From assembly GCF_040096055.1 (NCBI RefSeq), contig NZ_JBBMFK010000018.1, positions 1-64,000 on the forward strand: a stretch of DNA of 64,000 nucleotides, read 5' to 3'. The position numbers were made by a program, and so were the translations under genes. This document shows positions 38,563 to 50,500 of this stretch, in pieces (within the stretch, counting starts at the first letter, position 1; each line of letters begins with the position of its first letter). The notes under the pieces were generated by a model that was given only the letters and a program-made list of their open reading frames with translations, did not search any database and was not told the origin of the DNA. Source of the stretch: Pseudoflavonifractor intestinihominis. Its GTDB lineage: Bacteria; Bacillota; Clostridia; Oscillospirales; Oscillospiraceae.

Positions 38563-41500
38563 TCAGATGTTGGTCAGAATGGCGGTGATCAGCCGCTGGA
38601 ACACAGCGGCCACCTCCGCGCGGGATGCGTTGTTCTTGGGCAGGAAGGCGCCGGTATCCGAGCCCTCCACAATGCCCAGCTGCCGGAAGCGCTCCACCGC
38701 GTCCCTGGCCCAGTCGCTCACCTGGTCCTCGTCGGGGAAGGCCGCCGGGTTCTCCCGCTGGGGCAGCTCCTTGCCGTCGCTGTCCAGATAGCGGGCCAGC
38801 ATGGTGCACAGCTGCTCCCGGGTGATGGGGTCGTCCGGCGCAAACCGGCCGCCGCCCACGCCCTGGACCACGCCGTTCTCCGCCGCCCAGGCCACATAGG
38901 GCCCGTACCAGCTGTTGGCGTCCACGTCGGAGAAGGCGCTCTCGCCGCTGTAATCCGCCGGGTCGATGCCGGCCAGACGGCCCAGCACAGTCACCAGCAT
39001 GGAGCGGGTCATGGTGCCGCTGGGGTCGAACCTGCCCTCGCCCACGCCCCGGAACAGATCCCGGGCCGACACGAAGGAGATGGCGTCCAGGCCCCAGAAG
39101 CCCTCAGGCACGTCGGAGAAGTTCTCCGCCGCCTTCACGATCTCGTACTCGCCCACGGCGGAGGCCACATAGTAGACCTTGCCGGGCGTCACCAGGCTCC
39201 AGGCCACCGGGTGGGCCGTCCCATCCGCTCCGGTGTACTGCACCAGATATCCGCCGTCCTGAGGCAGGTCCGGGAAGGGCATCAGCATCTCCATGATGTC
39301 GTCCCCTTCGCCCAGGGTTCCGGCGGGGATCAGAACCTCCATCTCGCTGCTGTATGCCAGGATGTCCAGCTCCCCGTTGTCCTGAAGGAGCTGTCTCTCC
39401 GCCGCGTCGCTCAGCTCCTTCCGGTAGGGCAGGAACTGGACCTTCACCAGGCCGTTCTCCCGGTCGTAGCGCAGGTCGGAGGTCTCGATCTTGCTGGAGA
39501 TGTAAGTGTGCTCCACCCCCACCTCCACCAGCATGGTGGCGGCGTTGTCCCAGAGGGTCTCATCCGCCGCATAGGCCCCGTCGGCCTTGGCCTCCAGCTC
39601 GGCCTTACGGGTGGTATAGGCCGTCTCAGCCGCGGTCAGGGCCGCATCGGCGGCGGTCTTCTCCGCCTGGGCCTCGGTCTCGGCCTGCTGCCGGGCAAAC
39701 TCGGCAACCGCCGCGTCATAGGCGTCCTTTTCGGCGCCGTCGGCGTATTCTGTGTCAGCCCATGCCGTCAGCAGGGTCTGGATATCGCTGTTGATCAGGG
39801 CCATGTACTGATTCCAGGCACCGGTCTGTTCCTGCGCGGTGCCGGCCGTCTGCCAGGCCTGGAGCGCCTCGTTGATCCGCCGGACCTTTGCAGCCGCAGC
39901 GTCGCTCAGGCCGCTCTCGGTCAGGCCGGCCTCCGCCGTCTCCGCCCGGGCCCGGGCTGCCAGGAAGTCCTGGTAGAGGGTGATAAGCGCCTGCATCTCC
40001 GCCGCGGTCACGCCCTCCATGGCGCGGACCGCAACCTGATACCAGCCGGTGTGCAGGCCGGTGAAGACGCTGGTGGACAGGGAGCCGGAGGCCAGATCGG
40101 AGGTCTGCCAGGCGGGCGTGCTCCAGCCGGCCTCCGCCGGGTATTCCTCGGGGTCCAGCGCGGCGGTCAGCTCATCCACGGGCAGGAGCTGGGGCTCCTC
40201 TCCCTCCGTAGGGGCCTCCACCGGCCGGATCAGGAACTGATAGGTGCCGAAGTTCAGGCGGCCGTAGGCGGCGTTCACGGTGATACTGCCGTCCCAGTTC
40301 ACGTTGTACTCCGGCGTGCTCTCAGCGGTCATGACGATGGCCTGATCGTCCACCGTTATGGCCCGCTGGATGGTCACGTCCCCGTTGCGCCTGTCGTTGG
40401 CGTCCCGGATGAGCAGGACATAGCCGCCGGGCTCCAGATTCTCAAAGCTGGTGCTGCCGGTGAGCTCCTTCCAGCCGGCGTCGTTTGCCTCCGCCATGGC
40501 CCCGTTCTTCCAGTCGGCCATGGCCTGGGCCTCCCGCTGGGCCAGGGCGGCGTTCAGCTCCTCCTCCGGCATGACGGCGTTGGGGTCGTCAGGCTGGGCG
40601 TCCGGGTTCTGCTCGAAATAGTCCTTCTTATACTCGTCCAGCAGCTCCTGCCGCACGGCCTCGGCGTCAAAGATATCCTTCTCCGCCGTGAGCAGTGCCT
40701 CATAGCGGCCCGCGTACACATTGCTCTCCGGGGTGCTCTTGGTCCCGTCGTAGACGCCGCCGGTGAAGCCGGCGGGGTCCACGGTGACCGCGCCGTTGTT
40801 CCGGGCCTGGTTCCAGGAGTGGGTGACGGTCCAGAAGTCCTCGTCCGCCGTCTGAATGGGCAGGCCGGGCACGGTCAGGGTTTGGGCGGTCTCATGTCCG
40901 GCCGCGTCCTTGCCGGTGAGGGTGTAGCTGCCGCCGTACAGGATGTCCAGGGTGCCGCCCACAGCGGTACGGCCAATCATCTCCGATTCAAATACGCTGT
41001 ACCCGTTGATGGCCGCCTCAGTGATGGGAGACAGATCGGGGCTGGACTTGGTGATGCTCCAGGCCAGGGTCGTGCCGTTCTGCATCACAGACAGGCTGGA
41101 CACAGGCAGATCGGTATCCACTCTGCTCATCTCCAGCACCACCTGGCTCCAGCTGCCGTCCGCAGCCGCGGCACGGACCAGATAGAAGCCGTTGGCCTTG
41201 GCGTCAAAGGAATCCGTGGTGCCCTCGTTGGGCTGCAGGGAAGTGAGCGCCAGCTCGCTGCCCCCCTCCGCCGTCTCACGGACGGTGATGCGCTGGGCGC
41301 TGTACGTCACATCAGGCGTGGCAGACGCCCCCTTCACCACCACGGTGTCCTTGTCGGTCACGTACTCCGAGTCACCCATGGGGCTGGCGCTGCCGTTTTT
41401 GTAGAAAGCCGCGCTCACGTCGGGTGCGGTGCTCACAGTGCCGCCGGTCACGGTGGTGTTGAACCAGTCCACTGTGATCGACTGGGTGGTGCGGTTGCCC

Positions 41501-44500
41501 GCGGTGTCCATGGCCTCCACATTCAGCCTGCCGTTCTCCGCGACCGTCACACGGGCCGACCAGAAGCCGTCGGCGCGCCTGGTGATGTCGGGCGTCTCGC
41601 CGTTCACCGTCAGGGTAGCCAGACTGCCGTCGTCCAGGACGTAGAGGGTCAGCTCCACGCTCTCCCCGCCCGCCTTCAGGGACGCGGTGTCCGGGAAGCT
41701 GCGGGCCCAGAAGAGATGGGGCGCGGTGGCGTCGGAGGTGGGCACCGGCGTCTCGCCGTTCACATAGTGCTCCACGATCACGTCAATATCAGCGGTGGGG
41801 TCGGTGTCGCCGCTGGCCAGCACGGTGACGGTCACCGTGTGGGTCTGGCCCAGATTGCCGAAATAGACGTTCGCTTTTTCGCTGCCGCCCCCGCAGGTGA
41901 TGTCCGCAGCCCGGAAGCCGGGGTAGGTGCTGCTCACCCTGAGCTTTCCGTTGAAGTTGAAGTCGATGGACTCCGCCACAGTGTCAAAGGTGAAGCTGGC
42001 GCCCACCTTGCCGTTGGACAGGTTGGACAGGTAGGGCCGGACCGCGCTCTCGCCGGTGCCCCAGGTGGCGATGTCGCCGTTGAAGCTCCAGTCCTGGCTG
42101 CCCACGGCGGCGCTCTCGTCGTACGCGCTGCCGTCGGCGTTGTAGAAGGTGAAGAGCCCGTTGTCCCGGAAGACGTTGATGCCCTCGCCTGCCGCGGTGA
42201 CCTCATAGGCGATGGAGTGGATGGTGTTGGTGGCCTGGTCCTTGATCTCCAGGACGCCGGTGCCCTCACGGGAGGGCGCGATGACCAGCACGCCCTCGGT
42301 GTTGCCCGTACCGGCGGAGGCCGTCTGCTGGTAGTAGAGCACGCCCAGGCACTTGGCGCCGCCCTGGGTATCGGGCACCTCGGTCACCTGGATGGCCGGA
42401 GCCTTGCCGGTGCTGGTGGCCACGGACACGGGCAGGCGCATGGTGTTGCCCATGGCCAGGGTGACCTTGTCGGCGGTGTCAAAGTAGGTCTTGTGCTCCA
42501 CCGCCGCCAGGCGGCTGTTGTTGTCCCCATTGTACTCGCCGTGGTCGGCGGTGATGAGGCCGCTGGCGTCACGGGAGAGCACGGCGGAGGACTTGGCGAA
42601 GATCTCCACCCGGATGTTCAGGCTGCCGGTCTCAGCGCCCTGGTACACCGTGGGCGGTACTGTGATGGTGCCCGACACCGTGCGGCCCTTGTTGGTGCCG
42701 ATGTCGTCGCCGTCCTCGGCGTTGTTCAGCCGCAGGATGCCGCTCCGGGCGTCTGCGCTGTCGTCCGCCAGGGTGACCAGGTCCTGCTGCCTGGAGACGG
42801 TCAGGGTGTTGTTGGTGATGTCCAGGGGCGTGTAGACCGGGTTGTTGTTCTCGTCCCGGCCGCTCTCGTAGCTGAACTGGACGTATACGTCCTCCGCCGT
42901 GGCGCTGCCCCGGTTGCCCACCTGGAAGTCCACGTCCAGGACGGTGTTGCCGGCTGCATCCACACTGGCAGAGGAGATGCGGAAGGACTCAAAGCCCAGC
43001 TCCGGCCTGTCCGCCACGGTCAGCACCACATTGGTGTCGCCGCTGAAGGCGCCGTCGGCAAAGTAGTCCTTGTCCTCCGACACGGCGAAGTAGAAGGTGC
43101 TGCCCTTGGGCAGATCCGTGCTCAGCGCGTCGCAGGTGCCGGTGAGCTTGACGGTCTGCCCGGCGGTGATGTTCTCCGTAATCTCCCAGGTGGCCAGGGC
43201 CACAGGATCACCGCTGCCGGTGTTCAGCATCAGTTTGACGGTGATGGGGTTGGCCTCGCTGCCCCGCAGGCCCACGTCGCCGATGTTCTGGAAGGAGCCG
43301 TTGACCTCCAGCACGCTGCCCGCGGTGAAGTCATACTGGGCGAAGGTCAGGCTGGCGTTGCCCATCTCCTGCCGGCCCACGCCGTAGCTGATGGCGTAGA
43401 TGCCGGTGCCCGGCTTTTTGCTGTAAGTCCCCTGCTCATATTTGCTCTGGGCCGCCTCATCGCCCTCGGGGATGATGACGGTGTGCTGGCCGCTGTCGTC
43501 CTGGTAGGTGTACTCCATGAGGTGGGTGGTGACCCCTCGGGTGAGCACCAGCAGGGTGCCGTCCTTGCCCTCGGTCTCGGGCTGGCCCAGGGCGATCTGC
43601 AGGTCGGAGAAGATGAACTGGTCCATGCCGCCGCCCTGATAGCCGGACAGCTTGCCCAGATAGGCCTGTTCGGTCTCCTCGGCGCTCCAGTCGCTGACCG
43701 CCGCGTCCTCGTACACCTGCATGTAGTTCATGGCCAGCATGGTGCCCTCGCCCCAGGTCTGGGACTTGGGGTCCCACTTGGCCAGGTACAGGGCGTTGTT
43801 GGTGGTGCCGTCCACATTGGACACATAGACGGCGGAGATGTTGCCCGCGCCGTCGGCGCCGATGGTCACCTCGGCCCGGCCGGTGGCATCGGCGGTGACC
43901 TCGTCCATCTGGCCGTCGCCGTCGGTATCCGCGCCCGTCTGCTTCTCCGGCTGGAAGAAGGGGATGATGGAGCCGGTGTGGTCCTCCCCGGCGATGCTCT
44001 CCAGAGAGGCCTGGGGGATGACATAGGTAGAGCCGTTCATCTCAAAGAGCAGGAAGGCCTCCGTGCTGTCGGCCAGGGTGGAGAAGTCCTCCTCCGCGCC
44101 GGTCAGGCCGCCCAGCTTGCCGCTGAGGAACTGGAGGTTGGCGAAGTAGGGGTCCTGACTGGCGGTGCTGAGGGCGCTGTTCTGATAGACGCCGTCCCTG
44201 CTGTTGTCGCTGTCGCAGTCCACCAGGGTGCGCAGCAGCAGGGCTTCGCCCCAGGTGGGCTCGCCGCCGTCAGCGGGCACCGTCAGGGTCTGGAGGTAGA
44301 GCCGCTTGGTGGTGATCATGTCGGCCGCCGCCGCGCTGTCGTCGATGATATTGCCGCTGGCGTTGACATAGCTCTGCTGGCTGGTGGTGTAGGCCACATA
44401 GCACACGCCGTTGATCTCGGTGATCTCCATGTTGTCCAGAACCTCGCCGGGCTGCGTGGCGGGCACCACGGTCACCTCTTTCCCGTCCACAACGGCGTGG

Positions 44501-47500
44501 AGCTCGGTGGACTGGCCGTAGGCGTCCCAGATGCCCTTCTGATAGGCCAGGCGGTAGGCCCGGATGGACTGGGCGCCGCTGCCCGCGCTGTCGGGATAGA
44601 GCCCGGCCAGGTAGGCCTCGTAGGCGGCCTCCATGTCCGTGGTGTCGTCGTAGTGCCTGGCCTGGGCGTAGACGGTCACGCTGCCGTCCGTGCTGCCGCC
44701 GGGAAGGTACACATGGCTGCCCGCGGTATTGACGGTCGCGCCGTCCGTGATGGCGGCCGGAATGGCGGTGTTGAAGCTGGCGGTCTTGACCACCGTGTTC
44801 TTGGCCGCCCCCTCCGCCACCGCCTGGTTGGCCGCGTTCTCGTCGGCCACGGACTTGAAGTAGTCATACCACTTCTTATAGTCCGCATGCTGGACGTCAT
44901 AGGCCGCCTTGTCTGTCAGATATTTGTCGTAGGCCGCCTTCTTGTCGTCATATTCGTCCTTGGCGGTGGTATAGGCACTCTGGGCAGCGTCATAGGCCGC
45001 CTTGGCGTCGGCGTAGGAGGTGTAGGAGGCGCTGTTGTAATAGTACCCGGTGTCCGTGGTGTCCTGGGTATAGTTCGCCTGGGCGGCGGCGTCCAGGCCG
45101 TTGTACTCCGTCTGGGTCACAAAGTAGTCCGCCTGCACGGGAGCCGTGGGCTCTGCGCCGGGTGCTCCGGGGTCGGCGGGCTCGGTGGCGCGGAACTGGT
45201 CGTAGACCTGCTGGTAGTTGCTCTGGTCCATGCCGCCAGGCGCGTCGCCCTCCGGCTTCTGCCCCGCCGCCGGAACGGCAGGCGTCTCCGAAGCGTAGCT
45301 CACCCAGGCGACACGGAGGGTGTTCCCGTCCGCCCAGCCGTTGAACTCCAGGTCGCCGGTGCCGTCGCCGTCCACCACGATGTAGGGGGTGGGGTCATCC
45401 TCGTCCACCGGGTTGACCAGGCCGTAGCCGTCTACGCCGCCGCTGTCGGTCAGCTTGATGCGGGAGAGCACCAGCATGGAGTTGTCCACGGGGTGGGCCG
45501 CGCCGGTGCGGCTGACGGTGTAGAGCAGGTAGTTCTCCCCGCCCACGGTGACCACCTGGTAGTCATAGCCGGAGGCCAGGCCATCGGCCAGCTTGAAGGC
45601 GTCCCCCGAGCTGCCGTAGCCGGAGAGCTGGAAGGGTACCTCCTTGTCGTTGGGATCAACGGCCAGGGGTTCCAGGTCTCCTTCCGTGCCGGGAGCGTAG
45701 ATCGTCTGGGTGCCGGCGGAGGAGCCGGGCAGGCTGATCTTCACGCCGGTGCTGTCCCCGTCCTCCGACAGGGTCTTCAGACCGCCTCCGCCGCCGTAGG
45801 CGCCGTTCAGGGCAGACCAGTTGTAAGTCCATCTGGGGTCTCCCTCGTAGTCATAGTTGATGTAGATGCCGATGAGCTCCAGCTCGTAGCTGAACAGGAG
45901 CAGCTGCACATTGATGCCGATCGCCGCGCCGAAGTCAAAGGTCTTGAGCCGGAAGTCCTCACGGGTACCGTTACCGGTGGGGTTTGCAAAGGCCATAGCG
46001 CAGCCGATGCTGATCTTGAAGTAAATCTCAGCCTTCAGAATCTCGATGCCCACGCCCGCGCCCACCTGGACGTAGAGCTCCGGCGCAACCTCGAAGCCGC
46101 TGATGCTGGTCTTGTTCTGGGAGGTCTCCACCGCCATGGCCTCGTAGAGCTTGGTGTCCTCCAGGGCGGTGAGCTTGAGATAGATATCCTGTCCCAGGGT
46201 GGCGCTGCTGGTCTGCTTGAGCACCACCAGCACGTCGTCGGCGCCGGTGGAGGACAGGTAGCCCTTCTGGAAGCCGTCCAGCGGCGCGGTGCACCCGGCG
46301 TCGGTAAAGGCCTCCAGCAGCACCTTGCCGCTGAAGCTCAGGTTGAGGGCTTTGTACTCCGTCTCGGTCAGTACCGTGGAGGTGCCCTTGGTCAGGTTCA
46401 GGTATTTCCGGTCGCCGTCCAGGCCGGGCTGGGCCGGCATCTTCACCAGGCTGTCCCCCGTCTCCACCGTCTCCCGCTCCACATCGACGCTCGCGCTGAA
46501 CTCCACGTCAAAGTGGACGGTGATATAGAGGTAGATGATGGGGCAGGAGGTGAACCGGGCCTTGTAGGTGAAGGCCAGCTCCACGCCCACCGCCGCGGCG
46601 AACTGGCTGAACTCGTAGTGGTTGGTCACCGGGTCGTACTTGAACATGAAGGCCGCGGATATGGAGAACTCCGCCTTGAACTCCTTGGCGGTCACGCCCT
46701 CGCCCTGTCCCATCTTCTGGTTGTACCAGTTCTGCTTGTCCTTGGTGGCCTTGTAGCTGTCGTCCACTTCCTTGGCCATAGCCCTGGGGCTGCGTATCCA
46801 CTTGAATATGTTGGCAATGGTCTCGCCCGAGCTCTTGATGGCCTCGCCCGGGTTGGTCCCGTAGTTGCTGCCGCCGCCGCCGGCGCCGCCGGCGCCTGCG
46901 TCACCGTTGGAGTTCCAGCCGCCCATGGGGATGCCGATGGTAAAGCCCACCGTGTCGCCGTCCATGACGATGCCGGCAAAGTCGGTGACGCCGATCTCCG
47001 TGGAGGGCAGGTCCAGGGCGAAGTCCTGGTTGAGCTCGGGGTAGTCGAAGTTCACGCCCTCCATGTTGTTCATGTCCACCCCGGCCGTGGCCGCCTCGTT
47101 GCCGGAGCCCATCTCCTGGAGATAACGGGCGTCAGGGGTGACCTTGGAGTCCGAGGTGGTCACGCTCTCCGGGGCCAGGGCGTCCGCCGCCTGCTCCTCC
47201 GACAGCAGCGCCACCCCGCCGCCGCCGATGGTCACGCCGTTGGCGGCAGCGATCTCCTCGGTGGTGGCCTTCTGCTCCTGCACGGCCAGGGCCACGGTGT
47301 TGTCGGCGGTGAGGGAGCCCAGATAGCCGTTGAGCTTGTCCGCGCCGCCCTCCTCCAGCACCACTTGGCCGTTCTCATAGCCCTCAATCTCCGCAATGGG
47401 GATGTTGTTCCCCGCCAGGCTCTCGTCGATGATGATGGGCTCGGGATTCTCGAAGGGATAGAGCAGGTTGCCCTGGTAGTTGGGCGTCCAGGTGTAGGCC

Positions 47501-50500
47501 GTGCCGTCGGAATTGAGGGCGGCAGGGCTGATGTCGCCGCCCAGGGGCACGTCCACCATGGAGCGGGCGGTGGCCGCCGCGCCGTACATCACGTGGTTGT
47601 CCGAGGAGCGGAACGCCTCCCCGTCCTCCCCGATCCTGGTCTTGCCGCTGATGAGGTAGCGGTAGGCCTTCTGCTCCTCGGTGAGCAGCTCATAGCTGTT
47701 TCCCTCGGTGACGGTGCTGACAAAGGCAGGCAGCACCTGGGCCACCGTACTGGTGTCCGTGCCCTCGGCAGGGATCAGACTGCGGGGGTTCATGTTGTAG
47801 TAGACCTTCATGAAGTACTGGGCGTACTTGCCGTTTTCCAGCTTGACCGGCTGGAAGTAGAGCTCGTTGTAGCTCATGCCCGGGTCCAGGAAGCCCAGGC
47901 TGATATCGCCGGAGTCCTCATCCAGGATGAAGTAGCCGGTGTCGGCGTTGTAGTAGCCGTCGATCATGCCGTTGCCGCTCATGTCCAGGAAGAGCTCCAC
48001 CTCGGAGATGGCGGCGGTCATGACACTGACGGCGCTGAGGTACTCCGAGTCATAATAGTAGAAGGCCATGTTGGAGGTGGCCAGATCGGCCACGCTGAGC
48101 CAGATCTGCTCGTTGCCGTTGTAGGTGCGGCCGTTGTAGACAATCTTGTCCTCCGCAGGCAGGTTGAAGTTGATCCACTGGACGTTGGTCATATCCGCCT
48201 TGGTGAGCACTGCGGTGCTCTGGGTAAAGCCGGAGTCCTTGGTCAGCGTGCCGGTCTTCTGCTCGTAGATAATGGTGCCGCCGCTGGTCTTCTCGTCCGA
48301 GTAGCCGTAGGTGATGCCGCTGGTGCTCTCCCAGAAGTCGCTGACAGCGCCCGCGATCTTGCTGGTGTCGATGTTGGCGGTGGTATTGCCGTTGTCATCG
48401 GTCAGCCGGGGTACGGAGGGGCTGATATCCAACACCAGGTCCTGCTTGCGGGTCATGACCACGTTGACGGTGTAGTCCCCGCTGTTGACCTGGTCGTCGG
48501 TCATGCCGTCCCACAGCAGCTCAATGTAGTATGTATTGCCGCTGCTGGTGATGTTGGCGGGCACCACCTGGCCGTTCCTGGTCAGGTAGACGGCAGCGCT
48601 GAGGCTGCTGTCCGCAGTGGCCGGGGTATAGCTGGCGGTGTTCTGGAGGGTCACCTGCAGGGTGGTGCCCACAAAGAGCTTGCCGTTGGACACGCCGCCC
48701 TGGCCGCTCTGGATGGTGATGACAGGCTTCATGGAGTCATAGACGCCGGAGCTCTCGGTGAGGGAGGCGGCTCCGTCCGGAGCGGTCTGAGTATTTCCGC
48801 TGCCCTCGCCGCTGTCGTTGGCGGTGTGGATCTGCAGATAGAAGTCCCCGCCGAAGGTGCGGCGTTCCAGTGTTCCGCTCTTCAGGTTGGCCTCGGCGTT
48901 GTTCTCGGAATCATGGGCGTCATGACGGCTGGTGCCCAGCTGGAGCCGGTTCACATTGTCCGCAATGGACCAGGAACTGTATATCCCGGTGGATTTGGTC
49001 CAGCTGATTGACGGGGTAAAATAGCTGCCGTTGTCTTTGACTCTGCTGTCCGTTCTGGCCCACTGGCTGCCGTCGGCGGTGAGCAGCTTGGCCCATGGAT
49101 AGGTATACTCCATCCCGTACAAGGTCAGCGTCCAGCCGCTGGCCAGGGAACACGTCCAGTTGAAGTTGGCCAATATCCCGCAGTACAGCCGTGGATCAAA
49201 GGTCAGGGTGGCGGAGCCGGCTCCCTTGCTGCGGTAGGTCCAGATGCCGTCGTCGTAGGACTGGCCGCCCTCCCAGCCGCTGGAGGGGATGTCCTCATAC
49301 AGGTTCCAGCCGCCGTTGGAGAAGGTGAGCTTGTTGGGGTAGTTGTAGCTGAGAGTGGAGACGTCGCCGTCCTCGCCGCCGATCTGGGCGGTCAGCACCT
49401 CGCCCTCGTTCTCCACCTGCTGGCCGGTGACCGCGCCGCCGCCCACAGGGGCCAGGGCGCCCTCCTCCTCGGTGACGGCGCCGGACAGGTCGGTGACGTC
49501 GCTCTGATAGAGGTAGGTGGCCAGGTTCTGCTCCTCGGCGCCCTCGCCGCTGTTGTACAGGGACACTACCGCCTCGGTGGCCTCCAGGGTGCACAGGCCC
49601 TGGCTGTCGCCCTTCAGGTTGGACAGCACCACCTGGAAGGTCCGCTCCTCGTCGGTGGCCACGCCGTCGTCGATGAGGGGCACCTCAATCACCTGCTCGT
49701 TCCGGTCGGCGTAGAACACCAGGGTGCCGCTGGCGGCGGCGTAGTCCGTCCCCGCCACAGCGGTGCCGTCCACGGTGGCGTAGTCGATGGTGAGCATGGT
49801 CTGGCTGCCGCCGGTGCGCACAACGGTGAGCTCCGCCGTGCCCGCGGCCTTGTCCGCCCGCACCTGGGTGACCGCAAAGCCCAGGGTGCTCTCCTCGGCC
49901 TGGTCGTTGTCCTCCACCCGGAGGGTCAGGGTGTTGGCGGTGTCGTACAGAGACGCACCGTCGTTGTCCACGATGGTGAAGGTGCCGAACTTCAGGGCCT
50001 CGGCGTCCTCATCCTCGGGGACGGTGATCCGGATCTCCTTCACCCACTCGCCTTCGGCAAAGGTCATATCAAAGAGGTAGCCGGAGTAGGGGTCCTCGGC
50101 GTCCTCCGGGGTGATGCGGGTGTAGGTGGGCTCGCTGTTCAGGTCCACCAGCAGCTCCAGCTCCCCGTCCTCCGCAGGGGCGGACTCGTCCTCCTCCACG
50201 GTGTAGGCCACGCCCAGATAGCTGTCCGAACAGTACGCCACGCCGTCCACGGTGTAGACGCAGCGGAAATCGTAGCCCTCCAGGTCCTCCTGAGCCACCG
50301 TGAACTCCCGCGCCGTCGCGCCGTCCACTATCTCCCAGTCGCCGGCGTACAGCACGTACCACTGGTAGCTGTCCGCCTCCACGCCGATGGAGAGGACAAC
50401 GTCGGACTCAGCGGCGGTGCCCGTCACCGCCACCGGCTCCTCCGGCTGTCTGGGGGGCTCCGGCCGACCGATGGGCTGGTTCTCCGCGCCCGGCAGGGGG

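Noticed and set aside
38389..49011. A 3540-residue open frame on the plus strand opposite the giant surface-protein gene
   Set aside because: It mirrors a real gene with strong GC-rich codon bias. The translation is Leu/Gly/Val/His/Arg-rich with no domains, signal peptide or start site. It is a shadow frame.
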